A stretch of DNA of 31,783 nt, from assembly GCA_002170735.1 (NCBI GenBank), contig NHIV01000032.1, forward strand, positions 1 to 31,783, written 5' to 3'. The stretch is from a bacterium TMED198. Its GTDB lineage: Bacteria; Fidelibacterota; Marinisomatia; SCGC-AAA003-L08; D37C17. A program made the position numbers and the translations under genes. Of the stretch, positions 1 to 6,387 are shown piece by piece; positions within the stretch are counted from its first letter, which is position 1, and every line of letters begins with the position of its first letter. The notes beneath the pieces are model-generated. The model saw nothing but the letters and a program-made list of their open reading frames with translations. It did no database searches and was not told the DNA's origin.

Positions 1-495
1 GACAATATTTCTATGAATTTGACAAAAGCTGGTGATAAGGTTGTTTCGTTAAAAATATCAGATAGTACCTCGGATGTGAACTATATGTTATCTGATTTAT
101 CAGTAATCAGTTCACCACCTAATCTGAAATCTATACCTGACTTTGAAGTGAAAATAAAGGTTGACAAATCTTTTATGAGTAAGTTCGTTGCTGGTAAAGG
201 TGCTTTGGCTGATACGGATAACTTTACAGTATTAACAAATGATGATGGTGTAAAGGTTGTAATTGGTTACGCTGAGATTAACACTAATCGTGTTACCCTT
301 CCTGTTGAGACAGAATCTTATGATGTAATAGATAATGTTTCTTTTAATGCTAACCTATTCAGAGATGTATTGGTGGCAAATAAGGAATGTGAAAGTGCTA
401 CATTGGAAGTAAGTTCACAAGGTCTTGCTCGTATCAACTTTAAGATTGATGAGTATGATGCTACATATTATTTAGTTGCTGAACAAGATGTGTAA
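1..495 (+). CDS. 45: Sliding clamp (T4 gp45-like), 5' end outside window
   Basis: This is the DNA polymerase processivity clamp, a ring that tethers the replicative polymerase to DNA and in T4 also couples replication to late transcription. The frame is open from base 1 through the first ATG at 13, so the true start lies upstream and about 164 residues are visible. T4 gp45 is about 228 residues, so some 60 are missing. The visible part has the alternating strand and helix character of clamp domains, with a late segment (SFNANLFRDVLVANKE) of the kind seen in gp45 C-terminal domains. The strongest support is context: the T4 clamp loader genes gp44 and gp62 follow in the usual 45-44-62 order. 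The stop at 493-495 abuts the next ATG. The family call is fairly secure, though it rests partly on context. Confidence 0.85.
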   Translation, partial: DNISMNLTKAGDKVVSLKISDSTSDVNYMLSDLSVISSPPNLKSIPDFEVKIKVDKSFMSKFVAGKGALADTDNFTVLTNDDGVKVVIGYAEINTNRVTLPVETESYDVIDNVSFNANLFRDVLVANKECESATLEVSSQGLARINFKIDEYDATYYLVAEQDV

Positions 496-1260
496 ATGGA
501 GTCTTATGTAGATACTTCGAGAGTATCCATAAGGCCAATTTATAAACCATTGGCTAAAGATATAATCGAAAAGAATCATTATAGTGGTAGGTTGTCCTCT
601 TGTAGATATCCATTAGGAGTATTCTATCAGACGGACAACCAACACCAGTTCTTTGATGAAGATGAAGAGAAACTAATTGGAGTTGCTTGTTATGGATTTC
701 CAGTTGGTAGAAGGGTTATTGGTTCTATTTTCAAGGAAGAGATATTAGAAAACAAAAACATTTTGGAATTGACAAGACTATATATAGATGATGGTTATGG
801 TAAAAATATTGAGTCGCATGTTATTTCAGCCACGTTCAAATGGATGAAAGAAAATGCTCCAAACATAAAGGTTCTAATATCATACGCAGATCCAGAACAG
901 AGTCACGATGGTGCTATCTATCAAGCTACTAATTGGATATACCAAGGTTGTGGTGATTTTCAGTTAGCACCAACATACTCTTTGAGAGTCAATGAAGATG
1001 ATGATTGGATGCATAGTAGAAGTGTGTATTCCAAATATGGTTCAGCTGCACCTAAGAATTTGATAAAGGCTATAGGTCAGGACTTTTGGTTAAAGAAAGA
1101 AGCTACTAAACACCGATACATTTATTTCTTAGGTGGTAAAGCTGAGAATAGGAAATTTCGTAAAGTGATGAAACATCCAGAAATGAAGTATCCAAAAAAT
1201 TATGTACAAGAAGTTGAAATTACAAAAATAAAGGTAGAAAATAACAAATGGGAAAATTAG
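496..1260 (+). CDS. Mom-like DNA modification protein (GNAT fold), copy 1
   Basis: A 254-residue protein resembling the phage Mu Mom family, GNAT-fold enzymes that modify adenine in phage DNA and protect it from restriction. Visible family-like motifs are NHYSG (27-31), ELTRLYI (91-97), a SYADP segment followed by SHDGAIYQATNW (129-147), HSRS (173-176) and RYIYFLG (207-213). A second protein at 2855-3484 shares all of them, which supports a real duplicated family. The ATG directly follows the clamp stop and the 3' end overlaps the clamp loader gene by 13 bases, so it is embedded in the replication operon. No strong Shine-Dalgarno sequence is visible, suggesting translational coupling. The family call is fairly firm. 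The chemistry performed and the target base are inference. Confidence 0.72.
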   Translation: MESYVDTSRVSIRPIYKPLAKDIIEKNHYSGRLSSCRYPLGVFYQTDNQHQFFDEDEEKLIGVACYGFPVGRRVIGSIFKEEILENKNILELTRLYIDDGYGKNIESHVISATFKWMKENAPNIKVLISYADPEQSHDGAIYQATNWIYQGCGDFQLAPTYSLRVNEDDDWMHSRSVYSKYGSAAPKNLIKAIGQDFWLKKEATKHRYIYFLGGKAENRKFRKVMKHPEMKYPKNYVQEVEITKIKVENNKWEN

Positions 1261-2186
1261 AACACACTCTTTGGGTTGAGAAGTATCGGCCTGATTTACT
1301 AGAATCTTACATAGGTAATGAACACCTAAAGAGTAAGATAAAATTATATTTAGAGAGTGGGGATTTGCCACATCTTCTATTGTATGGAAGAGCTGGTACA
1401 GGTAAAACTACTCTGGCAAAATTATTGGTTAATAATATAGAATGCGACCAACTATACATTAATGCTTCAGATGAGAATAGCGTAGATACAGTTCGTAATA
1501 AAGTTCGTAACTTTGCTTCCACTATTGGATTTAAAGATATGAAGGTTATAATATTGGATGAATGTGATTACATCACACCTAATGCACAAGCTGCTCTTCG
1601 TAACCTTATGGAGACTTTTTCTAAACATACTAGGTTTATTCTAACCTGTAACTATGTAGAGAGAATTATAGATCCGATACAGAGTCGCTGTCAACCATTT
1701 CAGATAGTTCCACCATCTAGAAAAGAAGTAGCAGTTCATCTGAATGATATTCTGAAAGAAGAGAGTGTTACCTTTGAGATGGATGATGTTGCTACATTGG
1801 TTAATGGTGGTTATCCTGATATTCGGAGAGTTATCAACTTTGCTCAGAGACAAGTAGTTGATGGTAAACTATCAATAGACCAAAACAATTTAGTTGCTGT
1901 AGATTTGAATGTAAATGTATTTTCTTCACAGATTGTCAATGTGTTAAAGACACAAAATAAAAAAGATGCTTTTGTTACCATAAGAAAGATGTTGGCTGAT
2001 AATCAAATATCAGACTTTGCTGATTTGTTTCGTCTACTCTATGATGAGGTTGATGATTATGGTACGGGGCACATCGCAGAGTGTATCTTAACCGTAGCTA
2101 AGTATCAGTTATCAGATGCTCAGGTAGTTGATAAAGAGATAAATGCTATGGCTATGTTAATAGAATTGCTAGGAGTAATAAAATGA
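1248..2186 (+). CDS. 44: Clamp loader ATPase subunit (T4 gp44-like)
   Basis: A 312-residue AAA+ ATPase of the replication factor C small subunit/gp44 family, which opens and loads the sliding clamp at primer-template junctions. It begins with the family hallmark LWVEKYRP. Walker A is GRAGTGKT (47-54), Walker B is VIILDECD (100-107), sensor 1 is LTCN (132-135) and the SRC arginine-finger motif is at 146-148. Length matches T4 gp44 (about 319). It overlaps the upstream Mom-like gene by 13 bases and the downstream zinc-ribbon gene by 4 (ATGA). The ATG at 1248 is preceded by a purine-rich AAGGTAG. All key catalytic motifs are present, so the enzyme is predicted active. Confidence 0.96.
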   Translation: MGKLEHTLWVEKYRPDLLESYIGNEHLKSKIKLYLESGDLPHLLLYGRAGTGKTTLAKLLVNNIECDQLYINASDENSVDTVRNKVRNFASTIGFKDMKVIILDECDYITPNAQAALRNLMETFSKHTRFILTCNYVERIIDPIQSRCQPFQIVPPSRKEVAVHLNDILKEESVTFEMDDVATLVNGGYPDIRRVINFAQRQVVDGKLSIDQNNLVAVDLNVNVFSSQIVNVLKTQNKKDAFVTIRKMLADNQISDFADLFRLLYDEVDDYGTGHIAECILTVAKYQLSDAQVVDKEINAMAMLIELLGVIK

Positions 2187-2422
2187 CAGTAAAACCAATG
2201 AAACCTTTGAAAAAACCACAAAAACAAGTAAACATAGAGGATACCGAATCTTTAGTATGTGATGCTTGTGGTAATTACACATTCATAAAATCTTACTTTA
2301 TAAGAAGATTGTCGCCACTAATGTCACCAACAGGACAGGAAGCTATGATACCAATTGAGGTTTTTGCCTGTGGCAATTGCGGTAAAGTTCCAGATAAGAT
2401 GATGCCTACAAATGACAGTTAA
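2183..2422 (+). CDS. Small zinc-ribbon protein of unknown function
   Basis: A 79-residue protein with two CxxC knuckles, C26/C29 (CDAC) and C63/C66 (CGNC), separated by 33 residues, the layout of a zinc ribbon. The first 20 residues are basic and proline/lysine rich. It is encoded between the two clamp loader subunits, overlapping gp44 by 4 bases and gp62 by 11, so it is made together with the clamp loader. A nucleic-acid or protein-protein adaptor role is plausible, but nothing in the sequence identifies a partner. I do not recognise a characterised homologue. Confidence 0.8.
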   Translation: MTVKPMKPLKKPQKQVNIEDTESLVCDACGNYTFIKSYFIRRLSPLMSPTGQEAMIPIEVFACGNCGKVPDKMMPTNDS

Positions 2423-2858
2423 GAAAAAAAGTTTATTTGACCACATAAAACAAATAACAGATGTTCAGAATCCCAATTATTGGGATGATATTTCTGATGA
2501 TGATAAAAAGTCGTGGTCTAACTATATGGTCAATAGATTCCTGTCTATGAAAATGGACTGGGTAGACCTTGTAAATGAGGTGCAAAGGTATCCACTTCAA
2601 CCTAAAGAATTATATAAGGTTTACACAGACATTTTGCCTAAAAAAAGACAATGGCTTAAGTATGTCAAAGGAGATAAGAAAATGAAGTATCCAAAATGGG
2701 TTTATGAAATAGTAGCTAAACATCTACAATGTAGTATGAGAGAAGCTAATGATGCTGTAGAAATGTATGAGTTGTCACATGGTGGTCAAGCAGAACTAAC
2801 CGACATACTAATAAGATATGGTAAAACACAAGATGAGTGTCGTAAGATTGGTTTATGA
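2412..2858 (+). CDS. 62: Clamp loader small subunit (T4 gp62-like)
   Basis: A 148-residue protein with the gp62 pattern: an N-terminal SLFDHIKQIT, then PNYWDDISDDDKKSW and YMVNRFLSM. In T4, gp62 is the single non-ATPase clamp loader subunit that binds a gp44 tetramer and bridges to the clamp and primer-template. It is shorter than T4 gp62 (187 residues) but comparable to versions I recall from T4-like marine phages. Position downstream of gp44 agrees. It overlaps the preceding zinc-ribbon gene by 11 bases and the following Mom-like gene by 4 (ATGA). I see no regA or DNA polymerase gene next, although T4 has regA and gene 43 there. Confidence 0.88.
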   Translation: MTVKKKSLFDHIKQITDVQNPNYWDDISDDDKKSWSNYMVNRFLSMKMDWVDLVNEVQRYPLQPKELYKVYTDILPKKRQWLKYVKGDKKMKYPKWVYEIVAKHLQCSMREANDAVEMYELSHGGQAELTDILIRYGKTQDECRKIGL

Positions 2859-3484
2859 GCGTAACCGACTTCACAGTTGAATATATAAATAGAAAAGCAC
2901 TTACATCTTTCATAGAAAAGCATCACTACTCTCATAATATAAATGGTATTCAATCATACCACCATTTCGGTTTGTATACAGAGGGTAATTTTGGATTACC
3001 TAAAATGATAGGTGCTATGTTGTATGCTATACCATCAATGCCACATACAGCTGCTAAATACAATCCTATTAATCCTACTAAATGTATGGAGTTGAGAAGA
3101 TTAGTTTGTATTGACGATACACCAAAGAATACAGAAAGTTATTTCATAGGTAATACTTTGAGGTGGCTGAAACAAAATACTGATATTGAGGTTATAGTCT
3201 CTTTTGCTGACCAACACTATGGTCACTCAGGTACAATTTATAAGGCTAGTAACTTTGAATATTTAGGTGAGACAAGTGCTGGTCAGGTGTTAATGGTGGA
3301 TGGCAGGGAAATGCATAGTAGGTCTTTAAATCAGCATAGGAGACCATATGGTAGAGAACTGAAGAGAAGATATGATGAGGGAGACCCAAATATATTTTTT
3401 AAGAAGAGAAAACCAAAGTATATTTATGTATACTATCTAAATAAAAAAATAAAAAGACAAATAAAAAGCTTGATTAATTCATAA
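2855..3484 (+). CDS. Mom-like DNA modification protein (GNAT fold), copy 2
   Basis: A 209-residue paralogue of the protein at 496-1260. Shared motifs in the same order are HHYS (23-26), ELRRL (79-83), SFADQHYGHSGTIYKASNF (116-134), HSRS (154-157) and a C-terminal KYIYVYYL. Mom-family proteins are GNAT relatives that install acetamido or methylcarbamoyl-type groups on DNA adenine. This copy is shorter, lacking the long insert after residue 40 and the C-terminal extension. It starts within the end of gp62 (ATGA overlap) and has a lysine-rich tail. Two diverged copies in one replication operon could have different sequence specificities, or one may use another substrate. The family call is moderate to good; substrate and target are inferred. 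Confidence 0.7.
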   Translation: MSVTDFTVEYINRKALTSFIEKHHYSHNINGIQSYHHFGLYTEGNFGLPKMIGAMLYAIPSMPHTAAKYNPINPTKCMELRRLVCIDDTPKNTESYFIGNTLRWLKQNTDIEVIVSFADQHYGHSGTIYKASNFEYLGETSAGQVLMVDGREMHSRSLNQHRRPYGRELKRRYDEGDPNIFFKKRKPKYIYVYYLNKKIKRQIKSLINS

Positions 3485-3500
3485 AGAATTCGTAACTTTA

Positions 3501-3517
3501 ACTATAGATTGGAGAGG
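3501..3517 (+). promoter_or_regulatory. Candidate promoter -10-like box plus strong RBS
   Basis: The 41-base gap after the second Mom-like gene contains ACTATAGATTGGAG directly followed by AGG, so a TATAGAT box (3503-3509) abuts a good Shine-Dalgarno sequence (3511-3517). An almost identical arrangement occurs at 4948-4961. No convincing -35 hexamer sits at the right distance. It may be a phage promoter or only a conserved leader with an RBS. Confidence 0.35.
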
Positions 3518-3567
3518 TATAACAGTTGAAAGAACAAAGTTTATTAGAACTTAAAAGAGGTATAGGT

Positions 3568-3972
3568 ATGAATAAAACTATAAAAGAATCTAAAACAAAA
3601 AAAGTGTACACAAATCATTATAATAATAAAAAAAATGGTGATATTGTTACTATGATGGAAAAGGAATGGCCGGAAATGACGGCTGAGTTCCGTAGATTAC
3701 AACGAGAACAATATGAATTGTTTCTTCACAAACAACATGATTACGGTCCAGGTAATATATCAGTTGGTACACAATTACAAACGCCTGAAGAAATAAAGTT
3801 ATCACTTACAGGTCTTTGGTTTCGTATGAATGATAAGATACAGAGACTAAAAACTTTGCTGATGAATGACAGAGAATCAGCAGTGGATGAACCATTGGAA
3901 GATGCTTACTTAGATGTATCTAACTATGGTATTATGGCAACAATCGTAAAGAATGGTAAGTGGGGTAAGTAA
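3568..3972 (+). CDS. Nmad1 / DUF1599 nucleotide-modification associated protein
   Basis: A 134-residue helical protein of the DUF1599 family, renamed nucleotide modification associated domain 1. Diagnostic segments are KQHDYGPGN (55-63), a WFRMNDKIQRL helix (84-94) and DAYLDVSNYG (112-121). The acidic/asparagine pattern recalls MazG-type NTP pyrophosphohydrolases. Family members occur in phages beside base-modification genes and are thought to act on modified or unmodified nucleotides. Here the gene follows two Mom-like genes, which fits. I prefer the ATG at 3568, preceded by AAGAGG with 7-base spacing. A TTG at 3526 behind GGAGAGG would add 14 residues and cannot be excluded. The 3' end overlaps the next small gene in TAATG fashion. 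Biochemical activity is unproven. Confidence 0.75.
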   Translation: MNKTIKESKTKKVYTNHYNNKKNGDIVTMMEKEWPEMTAEFRRLQREQYELFLHKQHDYGPGNISVGTQLQTPEEIKLSLTGLWFRMNDKIQRLKTLLMNDRESAVDEPLEDAYLDVSNYGIMATIVKNGKWGK

Positions 3973-4103
3973 TGGCAGAATCCAAATATGTGCTAACTAC
4001 AGATGCTGGTCATTACGAATCAGATAATCTATTCTTTTTAATATGTGAAATTATAATCCATAGAACTTGGCATTTGATTAAACATGGTAGGTGGATGGAC
4101 TAA
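3972..4103 (+). CDS. Small hypothetical protein (43 aa)
   Basis: An open frame of 43 codons whose ATG overlaps the preceding stop (TAATG) and whose own stop overlaps the next ATG in the same way. This double coupling, and the fact that it fills the whole gap, support a real gene. The predicted protein starts MAESKYVLTT and is rich in His, Ile and aromatic residues in its C-terminal half (FFLICEIIIHRTWHLIKHG), which could be one amphipathic helix. No family is recognised. Confidence 0.55.
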   Translation: MAESKYVLTTDAGHYESDNLFFLICEIIIHRTWHLIKHGRWMD

Positions 4104-4939
4104 TGAGAAAAATAAGTTACAGCCAATATTCATTGTGGAAACAATGTCCTTACCAATGGAAGATACAATATGTGGATGGCATAAGAGAATATACGGACAG
4201 CATTCACACAATGTTTGGTACTTCGATGCACGAAGTTATTCAAACCTTTCTTACAGTAATGTATAATGATACTGCTAAATTAGCAGAACAATTACCATTA
4301 GAAGATATGTTACTAACAAGAATGAAGAGAAACTTTGAAGGGATTGTTAAGGCTAATGGTGGTGAGATGTTTTGTAGCGAGAAAGATATGGTCGAGTTTT
4401 ATGGTCATGGTGTGGAGATACTCAAATTTATCAAAAAGAAGAGAGCTCAATATTTCAGTAAGAAAGGTTATGAGTTGATTGGTATTGAAGTTCCATTGAA
4501 CTATGATTTACCGAACAATTTAAAATTTATTGGGTATATAGACATAGTAATTAAAGATACAGTTAGAGATGTAATCAAAATATATGATATAAAAACTTCA
4601 ACTATGGGTTGGAATAAATATGTCAAAGCTGATAGTAACAAAACAGATCAGTTATTACTTTACAAACAATTCTATTCTAAGCAATTTAATCATCCTATTG
4701 ATAAGATAGAGGTTGAGTACTTTATTGTTAAGAGAAAATTGTATGAGAATATGGACTTTCCCCAAAAAAGAGTTCAAAAGTTTGTTCCAGCAAATGGTAA
4801 ACCGAGTATGAATAAAATGATTGCTAGATTCAAAGAGTTCTTAGATGCCACATATGATGATGAGGGTAACGTTAAAGAAGTTGAATATGAAAAATGTGTT
4901 GGTAAGTGTAAGGCTTTCAACAAATGTAAAGACCTATAA
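4103..4939 (+). CDS. PD-(D/E)XK nuclease, RecB/Cas4-like, probable Fe-S
   Basis: A 278-residue nuclease of the PD-(D/E)XK superfamily. N-terminal SYSQYSLWKQCPYQW matches the opening helix of RecB/Cas4-type nucleases. FGTSMHEVI is the conserved histidine motif, GYIDIVI supplies the first acidic residue, and YDIKTS gives the D-x-K core, followed by a helix ending DQLLLYKQF in place of the usual QxxxY. Cysteines lie at 15 and at 265, 269 and 275 (C-x3-C-x5-C), placed like the 4Fe-4S ligands of AddB/Cas4 nucleases. I chose the ATG at 4103 because it overlaps the preceding stop (TAATG); a GTG at 4091 would add only four residues. Likely roles are DNA end processing in recombination or host DNA breakdown. 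The substrate is unknown. Confidence 0.82.
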   Translation: MRKISYSQYSLWKQCPYQWKIQYVDGIREYTDSIHTMFGTSMHEVIQTFLTVMYNDTAKLAEQLPLEDMLLTRMKRNFEGIVKANGGEMFCSEKDMVEFYGHGVEILKFIKKKRAQYFSKKGYELIGIEVPLNYDLPNNLKFIGYIDIVIKDTVRDVIKIYDIKTSTMGWNKYVKADSNKTDQLLLYKQFYSKQFNHPIDKIEVEYFIVKRKLYENMDFPQKRVQKFVPANGKPSMNKMIARFKEFLDATYDDEGNVKEVEYEKCVGKCKAFNKCKDL

Positions 4940-4947
4940 TATTTATT

Positions 4948-4961
4948 ACTATAGATAGGAG
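4948..4961 (+). promoter_or_regulatory. Candidate promoter-like box plus RBS (second copy)
   Basis: The 29-base gap after the nuclease gene carries ACTATAGATAGGAG, matching the motif at 3501-3514 except for one base. AGGAG (4957-4961) is ideally placed seven bases before the ATG at 4969. Upstream, TATAATAT overlaps the nuclease stop and could be a -10 box. This may be a shared promoter/leader or only a recurrent RBS context. Confidence 0.35.
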
Positions 4962-4968
4962 TCAAGTA

Positions 4969-5403
4969 ATGAAAGTAAATGTAAGAATGAATTTATCTCA
5001 TTTTTTAAATAAAAAATTTGAAGAACAGGTAATAAATAAATTAGAAAAAATACACAAAGACTCCATAAAATACTATTTAACATTGTGGTATGAAGATGGC
5101 TCTGTAAAATCAGATGATGTCAAGAGGTTTATTCTAGACTATGAAAAAAGGTTACACTTCAAAACTAACATAAAAGTTGGTGATGATTTAGGACCTAATG
5201 ATTTTGTATGGTTTGACATTATTGATGCTGGTAATGTTAACAAAACCAATAGAGTTAGATTTCAATATACTTATAATAAAGAAGATGGTATACTAGATGG
5301 TTTAAATGAGTACCACAAATGTGCTAAGTTCTGTACATCAGAAAAGCCACCAAAAAGACAGAAAAGGAATGACAATGAGAGTAGCGATTATAGGAAGCCG
5401 TAA
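4969..5403 (+). CDS. Hypothetical protein (144 aa)
   Basis: A 144-residue soluble protein with no family I can name. The first 65 residues are charged and probably helical (KKFEEQVINKLEKIHKD). The middle has hydrophobic strands around VGDDLGPNDFVWFDII, and the C-terminus is basic and polar (KPPKRQKRNDNESSDYRKP) with two cysteines at the start of that tail. The start is well supported by AGGAG seven bases upstream. Its last 29 bases overlap the start of the SLOG-family gene in another frame, so the polar tail is partly constrained by that overlap. Context between a nuclease and a SLOG protein suggests an accessory role in nucleic-acid metabolism, but this is inference. Confidence 0.7.
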   Translation: MKVNVRMNLSHFLNKKFEEQVINKLEKIHKDSIKYYLTLWYEDGSVKSDDVKRFILDYEKRLHFKTNIKVGDDLGPNDFVWFDIIDAGNVNKTNRVRFQYTYNKEDGILDGLNEYHKCAKFCTSEKPPKRQKRNDNESSDYRKP

Positions 5404-5776
5404 GTACGAAAACAGAAGAAGAATACAAGAGTTCATTCACAAACTTAGAGAAAGGTGGGGGGATGAATTGGAGATAGTAAGTGGTGGACAAAAAGATGGT
5501 GCTGATGGGTATGCTAAAAAATATGCTTTGGAATTTGACTTGAACTATTCAGAATTCCCACCATCACATTATCCTTATAATCAACATTGTGTATTAGAAA
5601 GTTTTAACTATGGTAAACCATATGCTGTCTGGCATTACCATAGCAGAAATAAAAATCTGATTGAGTACTCAGATGTAGTTGTAGCATTCATACCAAAAGG
5701 AATCACATCCAAAGGAACAAATTCAGCTTTGAAAGAAGCTAAGAAAAATGAAAAAAAATATGTAATAATAAATTAG
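5375..5776 (+). CDS. SLOG / DUF2493 (YspA-like) nucleotide-binding protein
   Basis: A 133-residue Rossmann-like protein of the YspA/DUF2493 branch of the SLOG superfamily, whose members bind nucleotides or nucleotide-derived ligands. Typical features are MRVAIIGSR at the N-terminus, SGGQKDGAD (36-44), a DVVVAF strand (100-105) and TSKGT (111-115), followed by a helix and final strand KKYVIIN. I start it at the ATG at 5375, six bases after AAGGA. A longer frame from 5306 would overlap the upstream gene by about 98 bases and adds only residues atypical of the family. SLOG proteins occur in phages and in nucleotide-signalling conflict systems. The ligand is unknown here. Confidence 0.8.
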   Translation: MRVAIIGSRKYENRRRIQEFIHKLRERWGDELEIVSGGQKDGADGYAKKYALEFDLNYSEFPPSHYPYNQHCVLESFNYGKPYAVWHYHSRNKNLIEYSDVVVAFIPKGITSKGTNSALKEAKKNEKKYVIIN

Positions 5777-5814
5777 TTTTATATATTTATATATGTATAT
5801 ACGGAGGAAATGTT
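5777..5814 (+). promoter_or_regulatory. AT-rich leader with very strong Shine-Dalgarno
   Basis: This 38-base gap begins with an uninterrupted A/T stretch containing TATATTTATATA, then GTATATAC and GGAGGAA (5803-5809), the strongest Shine-Dalgarno match in the window, five bases before ATG 5815. The leader may hold a -10 element for the small regulator gene that follows. No -35 box is clear. Confidence 0.4.
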
Positions 5815-6003
5815 ATGTTAAAATTAACATCCGTAAAGTTATTGGACAATCTATACAAAAAATTTAAAATAAGTAATTTAGACGATAGCTTTACACTACA
5901 AAAACTAATAAATCGTTCAATGGACTTGTATGTTCATAATGACAATTTTAGAAAACAGATAAATGAATGGCAAAATCTTAAATCAAGTGGGAGTGCACTA
6001 TGA
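5815..6003 (+). CDS. Small protein, probable ribbon-helix-helix DNA binder
   Basis: A 62-residue protein starting with a short strand (LKLTSVKL) followed by a helix (LLDNLYKKFKISN), a turn and a second helix (FTLQKLINRSMDLYVH), which is the strand-helix-helix order of MetJ/Arc-type ribbon-helix-helix proteins. Similar short proteins with an LQKLINRS-type helix are, as I recall, common in T4-like marine phages. It has its own leader and a very strong GGAGGAA ribosome site, consistent with a protein made in quantity such as an autoregulated repressor. Its end overlaps the next gene by 4 bases. The fold assignment is moderate; the DNA target is unknown. Confidence 0.6.
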   Translation: MLKLTSVKLLDNLYKKFKISNLDDSFTLQKLINRSMDLYVHNDNFRKQINEWQNLKSSGSAL

Positions 6004-6254
6004 GTTTGAATTTCAGAGATGATTTAATAAAAGCAAGTGAAAAACATTTTGAAGCTCAAATTGACAGACATAGAATAAATGTCGAGATACTATTAGAAAA
6101 TCAAGTTGGTGTTGCAGAACACGCAGATATCATGGAAACCATAGAAAAAGAAATCTGTGTTATCGCAGAGTATGAAGATAAGTTGTCAGTTTTACAAAAG
6201 TATTTCAAAAGTGGTTGGGCTGCTGGAAAAAAGAAAGAGGTTTTAAATGGCTAA
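6000..6254 (+). CDS. Conserved small phage protein, unknown function (84 aa)
   Basis: An 84-residue mostly helical, charged protein (FRDDLIKASEKHFEAQID; HADIMETIEKEI; YEDKLSVLQKYF) that could form a helical hairpin or short coiled coil. It resembles, from memory, a small protein of T4-like cyanophages that recurs near replication genes, but no function is known to me. It overlaps both neighbours (4 bases upstream, 8 downstream) and is therefore co-translated with the RHH-like protein and the basic micro-protein. Confidence 0.7.
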   Translation: MSLNFRDDLIKASEKHFEAQIDRHRINVEILLENQVGVAEHADIMETIEKEICVIAEYEDKLSVLQKYFKSGWAAGKKKEVLNG

Positions 6255-6378
6255 AGTAGTTAAAAAGAAAAGCTATAAGAGAAAAAATATAGCAGGAAAT
6301 TTAAGAGGTTCAGAAGATATTTTTTGGACTAAAGTTATTAAGGGTTTTAAGAAATTCTTAGAATCACCATTTAAGTAA
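6247..6378 (+). CDS. Basic micro-protein (43 aa), hypothetical
   Basis: A 43-codon frame beginning ATGGCTAAAG inside the end of the preceding gene and ending 9 bases before the first glycosyltransferase. The N-terminal 15 residues are extremely basic (VVKKKSYKRKN) and the rest has aromatic and hydrophobic positions (DIFWTKVIKGFKKFLESPF) that could form an amphipathic helix. The tight fit in the gap and overlap with the previous gene argue that it is translated. Nucleic-acid or membrane binding is possible, but no family is recognised. Confidence 0.6.
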   Translation: MAKVVKKKSYKRKNIAGNLRGSEDIFWTKVIKGFKKFLESPFK

Positions 6379-6387
6379 GAGGCTATT

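Noticed and set aside
2884..2891. TATAAATA, the T4-type late promoter box
   Set aside because: It lies inside the second Mom-like gene; the same octamer also occurs inside other genes (16430-16437 and 28371-28378), so it looks like chance in AT-rich coding DNA.
4084..4266. 60-codon + strand frame overlapping the nuclease start
   Set aside because: It conflicts with the well supported nuclease frame and the coupled 3972-4103 frame, and its product has no domain-like character.
4969..5776. Longer start at 5306 for the SLOG gene
   Set aside because: It would overlap the upstream gene by about 98 bases and has no RBS; the ATG at 5375 has AAGGA at good spacing and starts at the family-typical strand.
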